DNA of 64,000 nt from UBA7957 sp965224675 (GCA_965224675.1 CBDDAA010000002.1:1240001-1304000); one strand, 5' to 3'; positions 9,011 to 18,593 are shown, counted from the first letter of the stretch. Notes: generated from the letters alone by a model not told the origin. Translations and numbers: made by a program.

Positions 9011-9156
9011 CTAACAGCCCGTTGAAAAACTCTCTGACAGCATCATGCGGCGTTAAAATCAGGCTCAAAATACTCATTAACTGCGTGTAAACTGCGTTTT
9101 TCACCTGATTTTGCCTTGCCTGATACTCATCAGAGACATTTTCAACAGGCTGTTAG
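9011..9156. repeat. MITE-like palindromic element, about 146 bp
   Basis: The ends are near-perfect terminal inverted repeats of about 26 bp: CTAACAGCCCGTTGAAAA at the left and, reversed, CTAACAGCCTGTTGAAAA at the right, continuing into CTCTCTG and GTCTCTG. Inside, AAAATCAGG (about 9055-9063) is matched by CCTGATTTT (about 9107-9115), so most of the unit can fold on itself. It has no coding capacity and sits between two convergent genes. This is the form of a non-autonomous transposable element. I cannot name the parent IS family. Confidence 0.72.
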
Positions 9157-9197
9157 GTGAAAAGTCACTCTGCAACCTGCATTTTAGATGAACACCC

Positions 9198-11909
9198 CTA
9201 ATGCGCCTCTTCCCAGTTATCCCCCTGTCCCACATCAACCACCAGCGGAACAGACAGTTCTGCCGCTGCAGCCATCAATTCAGTGATTTTTGACTCAACC
9301 TCTGACACATCTTCCTTTGCGACCTCAAGCACAAGCTCATCATGCACCTGCATAATCATCCGCGCATTCACCGATGAAGTACTAAGCCAAGCATGGACAG
9401 TTATCATGGCACGTTTAATAATATCAGCTGCTGTGCCCTGCATCGGCGCATTTATCGCTGTGCGCTCAGCGTACTGCCTGCGTTGTCCGTTACGCGCATT
9501 AATATCAGGTAGATAGAGCCTTCGACCAAACACGGTCTCGACAAATCCTTGCTCTTTTGCCTTTTCCCGTGTGTCGCTCATATACTTTCTAACCCCTGGA
9601 TAGCGTTCAAAGTACAAATCTATGTAAGATTGTGCTTCATGGCGACCTATATCAAGCTGCTTGGCAAGTCCAAAGGCTGACATACCGTAGATCAATCCAA
9701 AATTGATGGCTTTGGCAGCTCGTCGGTGGTCTGAATCAACAGCATCCACCGGCACTGAAAAAACTTCTGATGCAGTGGCTGAATGCACATCTATGCCTTG
9801 TTCAAACGCGTAGAGCAAACCTTCATCACCCGACAGATGCGCCATAATACGCAATTCAATTTGCGAATAATCTGCTGCGAGAATACGAAAACCTTCAGGC
9901 GCAATAAAAGCCGCACGGATTTTACGACCTTCTTCGGTGCGTACCGGAATATTTTGCAAGTTTGGATCTGATGATGACAACCGCCCGGTTGATGCCACTG
10001 CCTGATGGTAGGAGGTATGCACACGACCTGTTTTCTGATTAACCTGCTCGGGTAGTTTGTCGGTATAGGTGGATTTGAGTTTGCTCAAACCGCGATGTTT
10101 GAGGATTAACTTAGGCAGTTCATAATCATTTGCCAGGGTTTCAAGCACGTCTTCAGCGGTTGAGGGTTGTCCTTTAGGCGTTTTTCGAATAACAGGAAAA
10201 CCCTTTTTCTCAAAAAAAATTGCCTGAATCTGCTTTGGAGAACTTAAGTTAAATTCCTCTCCGGCCTCGGCGAAAGCATCTTGCTCAAGTTTTATTAAAG
10301 TTGCAGAAATCTCACTACTTTGCGCAAACAGCATATCCGGGTCAATATACACACCAGTGGTTTCGATTTCGGACAAAACAGGTATTAACGGAATCTCGAT
10401 CTCTTCATAGACCTGGGTCAACGTTGGTGTTTCTTGAAGTTTTGACCACAATGTTTGATGCAGACGCAGAGTGATATCAGCATCTTCTGCCGCATAGGGG
10501 GCGGCTACATCGAGCGGAATCTGATTGAAGGTTATTTGTTTTTTACCCTTTCCGGCAATGTCTTCAAAGTGGACGGTTTGCTCGTTCAGGTACTTTTCAG
10601 CCAACGAGTCCATATCGTGGCGTGTAGCGGTTGAGTCCACTACATAAGACTCCAGCATTGTATCGTGTCTGATACCTTTGAGTTCAATATCATAGTTACG
10701 CAACACATTCATGTCATATTTAAGATGTTGACCCACTTTTAGTTGCGACTCATCTTCCAGCAAGGGTTTAAGCTGCTGCAGAACCCAGCTCAACTCAAGT
10801 TGCTTCGGTGCATCCTCATAATCATGTGCAAAAGGTACATAAGCAGCCTCACCCGGCTTATCAGAGAAAGAGACACCTACCAGTTTGGCCTGCATATAGT
10901 TCAAGCTTGTCGTTTCAGTATCAAAGGCAAAAAGCTCACTTGATTTTAATCGGATCAGCCAGCGCTCAAAATGTGCTTTATCCAAAATGGTTTCATAATT
11001 TCGCTTGTGCTTTTTTTCATCTTCTTTAGCCGTATCGGCCTCAGTCGGTAAGTTATCCCCACCCAACTCAGACAACCAGGTCTTGAATCCCAGCTTTGTA
11101 TAATAAGCCTGTAGCTCTTCATTATCTGGCTCGCGCATGTTAAGTTGTGAATAAACCAGCGGTAGTTCAAGGTCAGTTTTGATAGTTGCCAGTTCATACG
11201 AAAGCGGTAACAGCTCAGCACTGGCTCGCAGTTTTTCACCGATCTTGCCTTTGATCTGTTCGGCATTATCCAATACGTTTTGCATGGAACCGTATTGGCT
11301 TAACCACTTGACGGCGGTTTTCGGTCCACAACCGGGTACACCCGGTATGTTGTCTGATGTATCACCAACCAGAGACAGATAATCGATAATCTGATCTGGC
11401 CTGACACCAAATTTGTCAACAACACCCTCAGTGTCCATAGTCGCGTAATTCATTGTATTGATCAGGCTGACGTACTCATCAACCAACTGAGCCATGTCCT
11501 TATCACCCGTGGATATCACTACATGTTTTCCATCCGCTGCCGCCTGTCGGGCAAGCGTGCCAATGACATCATCCGCTTCAACACCAGACTCAATCAACAT
11601 CGGAAAACCAAGCGCCGCCACCAACTTATGCAGCGGCTCTATCTGATCACGCAGCTCATCAGGCATAGGTGGTCGGTTGGCTTTGTAGTCGGCATAAAGA
11701 TCATTGCGAAAAGTTTTACCCTTGGCATCAAACACCACCGCCACTTCCTGTGTTTGATAATCTTTAACCAGGCGCTTCAGCATGTTAATTACACCATAAA
11801 TGGCGCCGGTGGGTTCTCCTGCCGAATTCGTCAAAGGCGGCATGGCATGAAAGGCTCTGAACAGATACGAAGAGCCGTCTACTAGAATTAGAGGTTTTTT
11901 TTCAGTCAT
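9198..11909 (-). CDS. polA: DNA polymerase I
   Basis: A full-length 903-residue family A polymerase for repair synthesis and Okazaki fragment processing. The N-terminal 5'-3' exonuclease (about residues 1-290) shows VDGSSYLFRAFHA, GVEADDVIGTLA and SLVGDTSDNIPGVPGCGPKTA. The proofreading 3'-5' exonuclease is present, with the catalytic FDTETTSL motif near residue 328. The polymerase core has motif A DYSQIELRIMAHLSGD, motif B RRAAKAINFGLIYG and motif C QVHDELVLEV. All catalytic residues I looked for are present. It is transcribed alone, diverging from the WD40 gene. It marks the chromosomal left boundary of the accessory region. Confidence 0.97.
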   Translation of the reverse strand: MTEKKPLILVDGSSYLFRAFHAMPPLTNSAGEPTGAIYGVINMLKRLVKDYQTQEVAVVFDAKGKTFRNDLYADYKANRPPMPDELRDQIEPLHKLVAALGFPMLIESGVEADDVIGTLARQAAADGKHVVISTGDKDMAQLVDEYVSLINTMNYATMDTEGVVDKFGVRPDQIIDYLSLVGDTSDNIPGVPGCGPKTAVKWLSQYGSMQNVLDNAEQIKGKIGEKLRASAELLPLSYELATIKTDLELPLVYSQLNMREPDNEELQAYYTKLGFKTWLSELGGDNLPTEADTAKEDEKKHKRNYETILDKAHFERWLIRLKSSELFAFDTETTSLNYMQAKLVGVSFSDKPGEAAYVPFAHDYEDAPKQLELSWVLQQLKPLLEDESQLKVGQHLKYDMNVLRNYDIELKGIRHDTMLESYVVDSTATRHDMDSLAEKYLNEQTVHFEDIAGKGKKQITFNQIPLDVAAPYAAEDADITLRLHQTLWSKLQETPTLTQVYEEIEIPLIPVLSEIETTGVYIDPDMLFAQSSEISATLIKLEQDAFAEAGEEFNLSSPKQIQAIFFEKKGFPVIRKTPKGQPSTAEDVLETLANDYELPKLILKHRGLSKLKSTYTDKLPEQVNQKTGRVHTSYHQAVASTGRLSSSDPNLQNIPVRTEEGRKIRAAFIAPEGFRILAADYSQIELRIMAHLSGDEGLLYAFEQGIDVHSATASEVFSVPVDAVDSDHRRAAKAINFGLIYGMSAFGLAKQLDIGRHEAQSYIDLYFERYPGVRKYMSDTREKAKEQGFVETVFGRRLYLPDINARNGQRRQYAERTAINAPMQGTAADIIKRAMITVHAWLSTSSVNARMIMQVHDELVLEVAKEDVSEVESKITELMAAAAELSVPLVVDVGQGDNWEEAH

Positions 11910-11978
11910 AGGTTGAGTTTAACTGTTAGATGCCTGTTCGAGAATAGTGAATTTATTGAAGGAGGATTTTTTTGTTAA

Positions 11979-12017
11979 AATTTATCGATCATTATCGTTG
12001 ATAATAATCGATAAATT
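11979..12017. promoter_or_regulatory. Long hairpin upstream of WD40 gene
   Basis: AATTTATCGATCATTATC (11979-11996) and GATAATAATCGATAAATT (12000-12017) form an 18-bp inverted repeat with one mismatch and a 3-base spacer. It lies between the polA start and the WD40 reading frame, about 20 bp before the TTG start. It may be an operator, an attenuating hairpin or a palindromic insertion scar. Confidence 0.6.
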
Positions 12018-12038
12018 GATGATATCCACAATAGAAAG

Positions 12039-13286
12039 TTGTTACAAGTACTTGCCGAGGATAAACCACGGGCATTTAGTGTGGTAGCAATAAGCCCGGA
12101 CGATACGACTATCGCTGGCGCAACAAGGGATTTTGCTGTCAGATTATGGGATGCCAAAAATGGAAAACTTATTCATGCGTTTGCAGGGCATACCCAACCT
12201 TTGGCCTCTGTTGAGTTTAGCCCTGATGGAAAAATACTGGCATCTTCATCCGAAGACTCAACTATAAAATTGTGGGATATAGAAAATAGAAGACTCAGCG
12301 AGAATATTGTAGGCCGCAAAGCAGGTAATTGGTTCTGGGAAGACAAGCAATCCAAAGTGTTTTGGCGTGGTGATGATGGATCTTTATTACTACAATCAGG
12401 AGAAAATTATATCCCCCTGCCTCCTTCGGGCATTGGAGATAAAGATTATTTAAGTGTTGCAATACTTTCATCTGACAAGGTCACTCTTGTTGACGGCGCG
12501 GTAACAAATCTCGAAATTGAGGTTACAAGTAATGGCGATCAGTCTGCATGGTGGATCAGTGCTCTGCAACCTGATCAGAGCAATTTCTATTTTCGTTCAG
12601 CACAAATCTATCATCTGGAAACAGGTAAGACGAGAACCCTAAAAATTCCGACAGGTGCTCGCATGCTGGGTATTATTGAACCACGGGAAGAAATTATGGC
12701 ATTTGAACTGGAAAGTGCCACGAAGGATCGTTTTAAAGTTTCTGTTCCCGTCCGGGTAATGCCGGCATCGTCTAAACTTTCTCCTTATACGGGAGAATCT
12801 ATTACCAAGCGGGAGAAGAGCAATAATGCAACTACGAGTAAACCACAATCCGCTGAGCCACTCATTGTTCAGGCACCCCAACAGTGGAAGCTCAAATACC
12901 ATGGAGATGGATTGAAAAAGCACCAGTACACTCTCACTCGTACAGAAACTCCCGGCACTTTCCTCCTGTTTTCACGTTGGCCTAATCAAGCCAGTGCAGA
13001 AATGATTCCTGTGTATCTGGATATCATGAAAAATACCTTGTATCCACAATCGAGGAATAATAAAACATCCAATGCTTTTAAAGTTAAATCAATCGGCGGT
13101 CTTTACTTCTCCGGGAAATATGTACCCGTTTTGCTGACCCAAGAAGGGTACTCACAGATCATATTTGCATTTAATGACGAGGAAAATAATTGGAAGGGTC
13201 AATTTACCGGCTCGAAAGAATACTGGGAAGAGGCTTTAAGCATTCTTAAGAAATTAAAAAAAACCGACCAAATGTCAAGGCAATAA
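12039..13286 (+). CDS. WD40-repeat protein, probably N-terminally truncated
   Basis: A 415-residue reading frame. Residues about 8-90 hold two WD40 blades, VAISPDDTTIAGATRDFAVR followed by LWD and VEFSPDGKILASSSEDSTIK followed by LWD. The remaining 320 residues are not obviously repeat-like, although the C-terminal third (from LKYHGDGLKKHQYTL) looks like a compact domain. The frame has no ATG at its beginning; the first plausible start is TTG at 12039, with a stop at 12012-12014 upstream. A WD40 propeller needs more blades, so the gene may be a remnant or may use an unusual start. A strong hairpin lies directly upstream. Function is unknown. Confidence 0.5.
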   Translation: MLQVLAEDKPRAFSVVAISPDDTTIAGATRDFAVRLWDAKNGKLIHAFAGHTQPLASVEFSPDGKILASSSEDSTIKLWDIENRRLSENIVGRKAGNWFWEDKQSKVFWRGDDGSLLLQSGENYIPLPPSGIGDKDYLSVAILSSDKVTLVDGAVTNLEIEVTSNGDQSAWWISALQPDQSNFYFRSAQIYHLETGKTRTLKIPTGARMLGIIEPREEIMAFELESATKDRFKVSVPVRVMPASSKLSPYTGESITKREKSNNATTSKPQSAEPLIVQAPQQWKLKYHGDGLKKHQYTLTRTETPGTFLLFSRWPNQASAEMIPVYLDIMKNTLYPQSRNNKTSNAFKVKSIGGLYFSGKYVPVLLTQEGYSQIIFAFNDEENNWKGQFTGSKEYWEEALSILKKLKKTDQMSRQ

Positions 13287-13495
13287 GCCTGAATTTTAAC
13301 CTGTTCAAATTACTTATATCCATAGCCTAATAGCAATAAGTACTACCAGAGAAAACCATGATTGGCGATAAATTCACCGTTATTTACCTAAACACGGGGC
13401 GAGCGTGGTATGAATAAGTAATGATGCAGCAATGAGACGGCTATGGGTCGTTAAACACATCACGAAAAGAACCAACAGAAAAGGAATTTCGGCTA
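13287..13495. other. Non-coding left flank of mobilization genes; possible oriT region
   Basis: This 209-bp spacer precedes the mob genes. Transfer origins of mobilizable elements often lie just ahead of mobC-type genes, so this is the most likely place for oriT. I do not see a nick-site consensus that I can name, nor a copy of the tRNA-Thr attachment sequence. The left boundary of the older mobile element should lie in or near this stretch. Confidence 0.25.
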
Positions 13496-13864
13496 TTGTT
13501 GAAATCGATTTTGAAGGAGCAAATAGAGCGCAATCTTAGAATTAAAGAAATCGATTCTCCTTCCAAATTCATGATTTTATTGGTGCGCTTCGATATAGAA
13601 ACATCAAACACTCTTTTTGAAGTTTTAAAGAAGTGGGATGCTTATCTCAAGGCAGAAAAAATAGACATTCCTAGATTATTGCAGGAAGCTGAATCTGGGC
13701 ATAAAGAGCCAGAATTATCTTCCGCAGATAAACCTTCCCTAGAAAATCAATTATCCACGGAAAGTGATTTATCTAAAGCCTTCAAATCACAAAAACCTGA
13801 CACCAATCGCGATCTGGCACCAAAAGGCTCACATTCCCGACGTATGCGGGGGCCTTCACGATGA
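13496..13864 (+). CDS. Small protein ahead of mobC, unknown function
   Basis: A 122-residue hydrophilic protein starting at TTG (13496, or 13499), with AAGGAA upstream. It overlaps the start of the MobC-like gene by 4 bp, so the three genes form one operon. The N-terminal 60 residues are predicted helical (MLKSILKEQIERNLRIKEID, FEVLKKWDAYLKAE). The C-terminus is charged and low in complexity and ends RRMRGPSR. It may be an accessory relaxosome protein; that is inferred from position only, and I do not recognise the family. Confidence 0.55.
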   Translation: MLKSILKEQIERNLRIKEIDSPSKFMILLVRFDIETSNTLFEVLKKWDAYLKAEKIDIPRLLQEAESGHKEPELSSADKPSLENQLSTESDLSKAFKSQKPDTNRDLAPKGSHSRRMRGPSR

Positions 13865-14322
13865 GACAGGATATTTCAACAAGAGAAGCAGAGCTTACCA
13901 ATAGATTTTCTGCAGTTTCAGGGTCACAGAAACAAAGCTATTCTAATAAAGCTAAAAGTAAAAAAGCGTCGCCACGTATTACATTACGCTTGAGTGAAGA
14001 CGAGAATGCGCGCCTAAAACACTTATCTCAAGGAATGACGGTCAGTGCCTATATTCGTAAATGTATCTTTGAGGGTAATACTACACGCCGCAAGCGACGT
14101 AGCCATAGACCAGTTCAGGATCAGGAATCTTTGGCAAATGTTCTGGCGTTACTGGGGCAATCACGAATTGCCAATAACTTGAATCAGCTCGCCCATCAAG
14201 CCAACATGGGATCGCTGGAGGTTGAAGAGAACACACTGAATAAGTTAGTTGAGGCTTATGAGCATGTCACTGTAATGCGAAATGAGTTGGTTCGTGCATT
14301 AGGTCTGATAGATAAGCAATGA
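13861..14322 (+). CDS. mobC: MobC-like relaxosome accessory protein
   Basis: This 153-residue protein has the layout of plasmid MobC proteins. A basic N-terminus is followed by a ribbon-helix-helix-like segment (PRITLRLSEDENARLKHLS) and the MobC hallmark LGQSRIANNLNQLAHQAN, then a helical tail. MobC proteins bind oriT, open the DNA and help the relaxase nick. The gene overlaps its neighbours on both sides by 4 bp, and the downstream gene is the relaxase, which fixes the assignment. The start is the ATG in the ATGA overlap at 13861. Confidence 0.85.
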   Translation: MRQDISTREAELTNRFSAVSGSQKQSYSNKAKSKKASPRITLRLSEDENARLKHLSQGMTVSAYIRKCIFEGNTTRRKRRSHRPVQDQESLANVLALLGQSRIANNLNQLAHQANMGSLEVEENTLNKLVEAYEHVTVMRNELVRALGLIDKQ

Positions 14323-17147
14323 TCTTGAAAGGCTCTCAACGTGGTGGCGGGATGCAACTGGCGCGTCATCTCATGAATGCACATGACAACGATCATGTTG
14401 AACTGCATGATTTGCGCGGGTTTGTGGCTGATGATTTAGGTGGAGCATTCAAAGAATCACATGCGGTGTCACTTGGCACAAGATGTACTCAGTTTTTATT
14501 CTCACTCAGCCTTAATCCACCTGAATTGGAAAATGTCCCGGTGGATGTTTTTGAGAAAGCCATTGATGCTATTGAGCAGAAGCTAAACCTTACCGACCAA
14601 CCCCGCGCAATTATTTTTCATGAAAAGGCTGGACGCAGGCACGCGCACTGTGTCTGGTCTCGCATAGATGCGAATAGAATGCGGGCGATTAATCTGCCGC
14701 ATTTCAAAGTCAAATTACAAGATATATCCAGACAGATATATTTGGACAATGACTGGCAAATGCCAGCAGGTTTGCAAGATCATGGATTGAATGATCCGCT
14801 CAATTATGAGCAACCCGAAGGGCAACAAGCCAAGCGAACCAAGATCGATCCGCAAGTACTTAAAGCCATGTTTCAAAAATGTTGGGAGACATCAGATTCA
14901 CGAGCAGCCTTTGCCAATGCTTTAAAGGAAAAAGGTTTTTATCTTGCCAAAGGCGACAGGCGTGGATTTGTTGCCGTTGATCGCCATGGTGAAGTTTATT
15001 CGATTTCACGCTGGGTTGAGGTAAAAGCCAAAGAAGTACGTGCACGCCTTGGGGATTGTAAAGAGCTGCCGAGCATTGAAGAGGCACTTGGATTTATCAC
15101 CGCAAGTCTTTCAGATGATATTGAAATCCAAGAATCTTCGACGAAGCTCAATGTTGAATATGAACGCCGAATTCAAGAGATTGAACAAAAACGTATCGCG
15201 TTAGTGTCTGAGCAAAGGCTTGTTAGAGATGAATTACGCCGCACTCATCAAGAACGTTTTATAAAAGAGGTTAAAAACAGACAAGTTACTCTCCCTACAG
15301 GATTGAAAGCCGCCTGGCTAAAACTTTCCGGTCAATATCAAAAACACCTCAAAGACAACGAAGAGCAAGCCCAGCTAGCAAAGGAACGTGATGAAACTGA
15401 ATGGCAACAACTTGTTGAGCTTCAGTTAAGGCAGCGTCGTGCGTTACAACAAGAATTACATCAGCTTAACTTCCAGCATGAAATTAATGTCAAGACACAG
15501 TGGCGGGACACTGGCGAGGCATTACATCAGGTCGATAATGATTTGGATAGTGCGGAAATCTTGCCAACTCTCGATCCAAACCAACCGCTTATTTTGCAGG
15601 ATGAACAAGAAAAATTATCTATCGCTGCCAAGGTTCGGCAATCTCCCGATTATATTTTAGATGTTATTTCTGACAAGAAAGAAATCTTTACTCGTAACGA
15701 TATTTTGCGCGGTCTGGCAAATTATATTGAAGAGCCAACCACATTAAGACTGGCTATTGATTATGTTTTTCGGTCAAAGGAACTGGTTGAAATTCAATCA
15801 ACTCCGTCCTTACGCTATACCACGCGGGAAATGCAAAAGCTAAAAACTACACTGGTAGCTCATGTCTCAGCCATGGATAGCAATACAAAATTTGGCATCA
15901 GTTCACGCACAATAAATTCAGCCATTGCTCATCAGAATAAAGTAATACAAAAATCTGTAGGTGCCAGTTTAAGCGCAGAGCAGGAAAATGCCATTCATCA
16001 TGTACTGGGGTCAAAGCAACTCTGCAGCGTGATTGGCTATGCAGGCTCTGGAAAAAGTACGATGCTATCGGCAGCGCGGATCGCCTGGGAGAAGAAAGGC
16101 ATCAATGTTATTGGTGCAGCACTCTCAGGTAAAGCCGCTGATGGGCTAGAAAAATCCTCCGGCATTGAATGCCGGACGCTAGCATCACTAGAATATAGTT
16201 GGAAGCAAGGTTACAACCAATTGCAAGCAGGTGATGTGCTGGTAATTGATGAAGCTGGTATGGTTGCAACAAAACAACTGGTTCGAATTATCGGGCAAGC
16301 GAAACAGCGCGGAGCCAAGTTAGTACTGGTTGGTGATCCAGAACAATTGCAGCCAATACAAGCAGGAACACCGTTCAAGGATATTACTGAACAAATTGAA
16401 GTTGCTCGATTAACGGAAATACGTCGTCAGAATGAAAATTGGCAATGTGTCGCTTCATGTGATCTTGCCCAACAAAACACTGGCAAGGCTTTGATGGCTT
16501 ATGAGGAGCACGGCTTCGTCAAATCTGTTAATAGTCACTCAAAAGCTATTGTTTCATTAGTTCAGGATTATATGAGTGATGTTGAATTGCATGGTGCTAA
16601 TTCCTCAAGGTTAGCACTGGCGCATAGAAGAAAAGATGTCCATATGATAAATCAGACCATACGCGCCGCACGTAAATCATCGGGTGATTTGGTAGAAGAA
16701 AAGCTGTTTAAAACTGTTCACGGTGCGCGGGCTTTTGCAGTTGGTGATCGAATATTATTCACCCGCAATGACCGGGAATTGGGCTTGCGTAACGGCATGC
16801 TCGGCGCCGTTGAAATTGTGGGTGAAGATCAACTCACAATCTGTCTTGATGGTGACGACAAGGATAAATCTCGCATAACAATTTCGCCTGAAATCTATGA
16901 TGCTTTTGATCATGGTTATGCAACTACGATTCATAAATCTCAAGGTGCAACTATTGACCGCGCATTTATATTAGGTTCAATCACCATGGATCGTCACCTA
17001 ACTTATGTCGCCATGACGCGGCATAGAGAAGATGCGCATCTTTATCTTGAAGAAGAGGTGAAACGTAAAATGTACCGCTCTGAAACACTGGAGGTAGAAC
17101 AAGCCAGAACTAAAATTAAAAGATCAACTGGACCAACAAGGACTTAA
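14319..17147 (+). CDS. Relaxase fused to a RecD/TraA-like helicase
   Basis: A 942-residue two-part protein. The N-terminal ~260 residues are a MobA/VirD2-type relaxase. The metal-binding histidines H101, H108 and H110 are visible in HEKAGRRHAHCVWSRID, and the candidate active-site tyrosine lies elsewhere in the domain. Residues about 280-420 are charged and coiled-coil-like. From about residue 540 there is a superfamily 1 helicase: Walker A GYAGSGKST near 573, Walker B VLVIDEAGM, LVLVGDPEQLQPIQAG, and the C-terminal HKSQGATIDRAFI and YVAMTRHR motifs. The protein should nick the element at oriT and unwind the transferred strand. Relaxases of this N-terminal type usually lack the helicase, so the fusion is notable. 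Confidence 0.88.
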   Translation: MILKGSQRGGGMQLARHLMNAHDNDHVELHDLRGFVADDLGGAFKESHAVSLGTRCTQFLFSLSLNPPELENVPVDVFEKAIDAIEQKLNLTDQPRAIIFHEKAGRRHAHCVWSRIDANRMRAINLPHFKVKLQDISRQIYLDNDWQMPAGLQDHGLNDPLNYEQPEGQQAKRTKIDPQVLKAMFQKCWETSDSRAAFANALKEKGFYLAKGDRRGFVAVDRHGEVYSISRWVEVKAKEVRARLGDCKELPSIEEALGFITASLSDDIEIQESSTKLNVEYERRIQEIEQKRIALVSEQRLVRDELRRTHQERFIKEVKNRQVTLPTGLKAAWLKLSGQYQKHLKDNEEQAQLAKERDETEWQQLVELQLRQRRALQQELHQLNFQHEINVKTQWRDTGEALHQVDNDLDSAEILPTLDPNQPLILQDEQEKLSIAAKVRQSPDYILDVISDKKEIFTRNDILRGLANYIEEPTTLRLAIDYVFRSKELVEIQSTPSLRYTTREMQKLKTTLVAHVSAMDSNTKFGISSRTINSAIAHQNKVIQKSVGASLSAEQENAIHHVLGSKQLCSVIGYAGSGKSTMLSAARIAWEKKGINVIGAALSGKAADGLEKSSGIECRTLASLEYSWKQGYNQLQAGDVLVIDEAGMVATKQLVRIIGQAKQRGAKLVLVGDPEQLQPIQAGTPFKDITEQIEVARLTEIRRQNENWQCVASCDLAQQNTGKALMAYEEHGFVKSVNSHSKAIVSLVQDYMSDVELHGANSSRLALAHRRKDVHMINQTIRAARKSSGDLVEEKLFKTVHGARAFAVGDRILFTRNDRELGLRNGMLGAVEIVGEDQLTICLDGDDKDKSRITISPEIYDAFDHGYATTIHKSQGATIDRAFILGSITMDRHLTYVAMTRHREDAHLYLEEEVKRKMYRSETLEVEQARTKIKRSTGPTRT

Positions 17148-17303
17148 CCTTCAGCTTTTCTATATGATGATATTATTGGAAATTCCTAGGTAAGCATGAA
17201 TATTATACAAATAATCGCACTGTATCTTTGTTCAAAATAAGTTGTAAATGCAAAATTTTATTGTTTAAACATCCAATTATCCATGATAGTCTGGGATAAA
17301 ATA

Positions 17304-17316
17304 TGACATGATGTCA
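17304..17316. promoter_or_regulatory. Candidate operator of the EcoRII-type methylase
   Basis: TGACATGATGTCA is a perfect 13-bp palindrome centred on position 17310, 23 bp before the methylase ATG. The methylase carries an N-terminal HTH. In the related SsoII/EcoRII group such an extension represses its own promoter by binding an inverted repeat with GACA and TGTC half-sites. The same half-sites are visible here, so an autoregulatory operator is likely. Confidence 0.55.
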
Positions 17317-17339
17317 AAAATGCACCCAGAGAATAGAAA

Positions 17340-18593
17340 ATGAGCAATTTAAGCACAAACTCAAAGTTTGGATTACTACGAGAGAAAGCCGGGCTATCAA
17401 TTACAGAAGCGGCTATGCTTATTGGTAGATCAGACCGAACTGTAAGGCGTTATGAGGCTCGTAATGGTGGAAGAACGCAACCCTCTCATTTGGCTATTGA
17501 AGCCTTGCGACAAGCTGCGGAAAACAGATGTTCATGTGATCAAGATGAAAAAAACGGTTTTAGATTTATAGATCTTTTCGCAGGTATTGGAGGTCTCAGA
17601 ATTCCATTTGAGGAAATAGGCGGGCAATGCATTTTTACTTCTGAGTGGGATCGTTTTTCAAGGCAGACTTACACGGCCAATTTCCCGGACGATGAAAATC
17701 ATGAATTTGTTGGAGATATTCGTCCTTTTGCAGAGTCGCCAGATTTAATTCCGGAACATGATGTTTTGCTTGCCGGATTTCCTTGCCAACCGTTTTCTAT
17801 TGCAGGAGTATCAAAGAAAAATTCACTTGGCAGACCACACGGTTTTCTTTGCGATACGCAAGGCACATTGTTTTATGATTTAGCTAAAATTATCAAACAT
17901 CATAGACCTCAAGCTTTCTTGCTTGAAAATGTAAAAAATCTGGAACGTCACGATGGTGGAAAAACATTTGCAACTATTATGCATGTACTTGAAAAAGAGC
18001 TGGGTTATGAGGTTCACAAGCGCGTGATTAGTTCAGATTCGTGGGTTCCTCAAAAACGCGAACGTATTTTTATCGTTGGTTTCAAAGATTCTTCACAATT
18101 TAATTTTGAAGATCTGGTAATTCCAGAAAAACAACAACCTGTGCTGGGGGATATTCTGGAACCAAAAGTTCTGGATAAATATACTCTAACTCCTAAACTC
18201 TGGAGCTATCTTAAGGGATATAAAGAAAAACATAAGAAAGCTGGCAATGGATTTGGTTATTCGCTATTTGGACCAGATGATGTTACCAGAACTTTATCTG
18301 CACGTTATTACAAGGATGGGTCGGAAATACTGGTTCGTCAAAAAAGAAAACGTCCAAGACGACTAACGCCTCGTGAATGTGCACGGTTGATGGGTTTTGA
18401 AAGTAATAGCAGTTATGATTTTCAAATTCCTGTTTCTGATACACAAGCCTACCGCCAATTTGGAAATGCAGTGGTTGTGCCTGTTGTTCATGCGGTTGCA
18501 CAAATCATGAAACCACACATTGATGATGCGGTATTTTTACATAGCAAAATTCCTCTGCAAAAGGAATTGTTATTAAGGCAATCCAGTGGTTGA
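17340..18593 (+). CDS. DNA cytosine-5 methyltransferase with N-terminal HTH (EcoRII/Dcm type)
   Basis: A 417-residue C5-methyltransferase. Residues about 10-60 form an XRE-like helix-turn-helix (LREKAGLSITEAAMLIGRSD). The catalytic domain then shows motif I FIDLFAGIGGL near residue 76, motif IV GFPCQPFSIAG with catalytic C149, motif VI LLENVKNL, and the late motifs RECARLMGF and QFGNAVVVP. Its partners, Vsr and an EcoRII-like nuclease, imply the recognition site CCWGG with methylation of the inner cytosine. It protects the host from the nuclease downstream. Its stop overlaps the vsr start, so methylase, vsr and nuclease form one operon in that order, and the N-terminal HTH probably represses the operon. 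Confidence 0.93.
   Translation: MSNLSTNSKFGLLREKAGLSITEAAMLIGRSDRTVRRYEARNGGRTQPSHLAIEALRQAAENRCSCDQDEKNGFRFIDLFAGIGGLRIPFEEIGGQCIFTSEWDRFSRQTYTANFPDDENHEFVGDIRPFAESPDLIPEHDVLLAGFPCQPFSIAGVSKKNSLGRPHGFLCDTQGTLFYDLAKIIKHHRPQAFLLENVKNLERHDGGKTFATIMHVLEKELGYEVHKRVISSDSWVPQKRERIFIVGFKDSSQFNFEDLVIPEKQQPVLGDILEPKVLDKYTLTPKLWSYLKGYKEKHKKAGNGFGYSLFGPDDVTRTLSARYYKDGSEILVRQKRKRPRRLTPRECARLMGFESNSSYDFQIPVSDTQAYRQFGNAVVVPVVHAVAQIMKPHIDDAVFLHSKIPLQKELLLRQSSG

Noticed and set aside
12019..12068. ATG-led frame at 12019 as the start of the WD40 gene
   Set aside because: It is in another frame and stops after a few codons, so it cannot supply the WD40 N-terminus without a frameshift.
13287..13495. Copy of the tRNA-Thr attachment sequence marking the left end of the older element
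   Set aside because: I looked for the GCCGGCACCA-type sequence and its complement between polA and mobC and did not find it.
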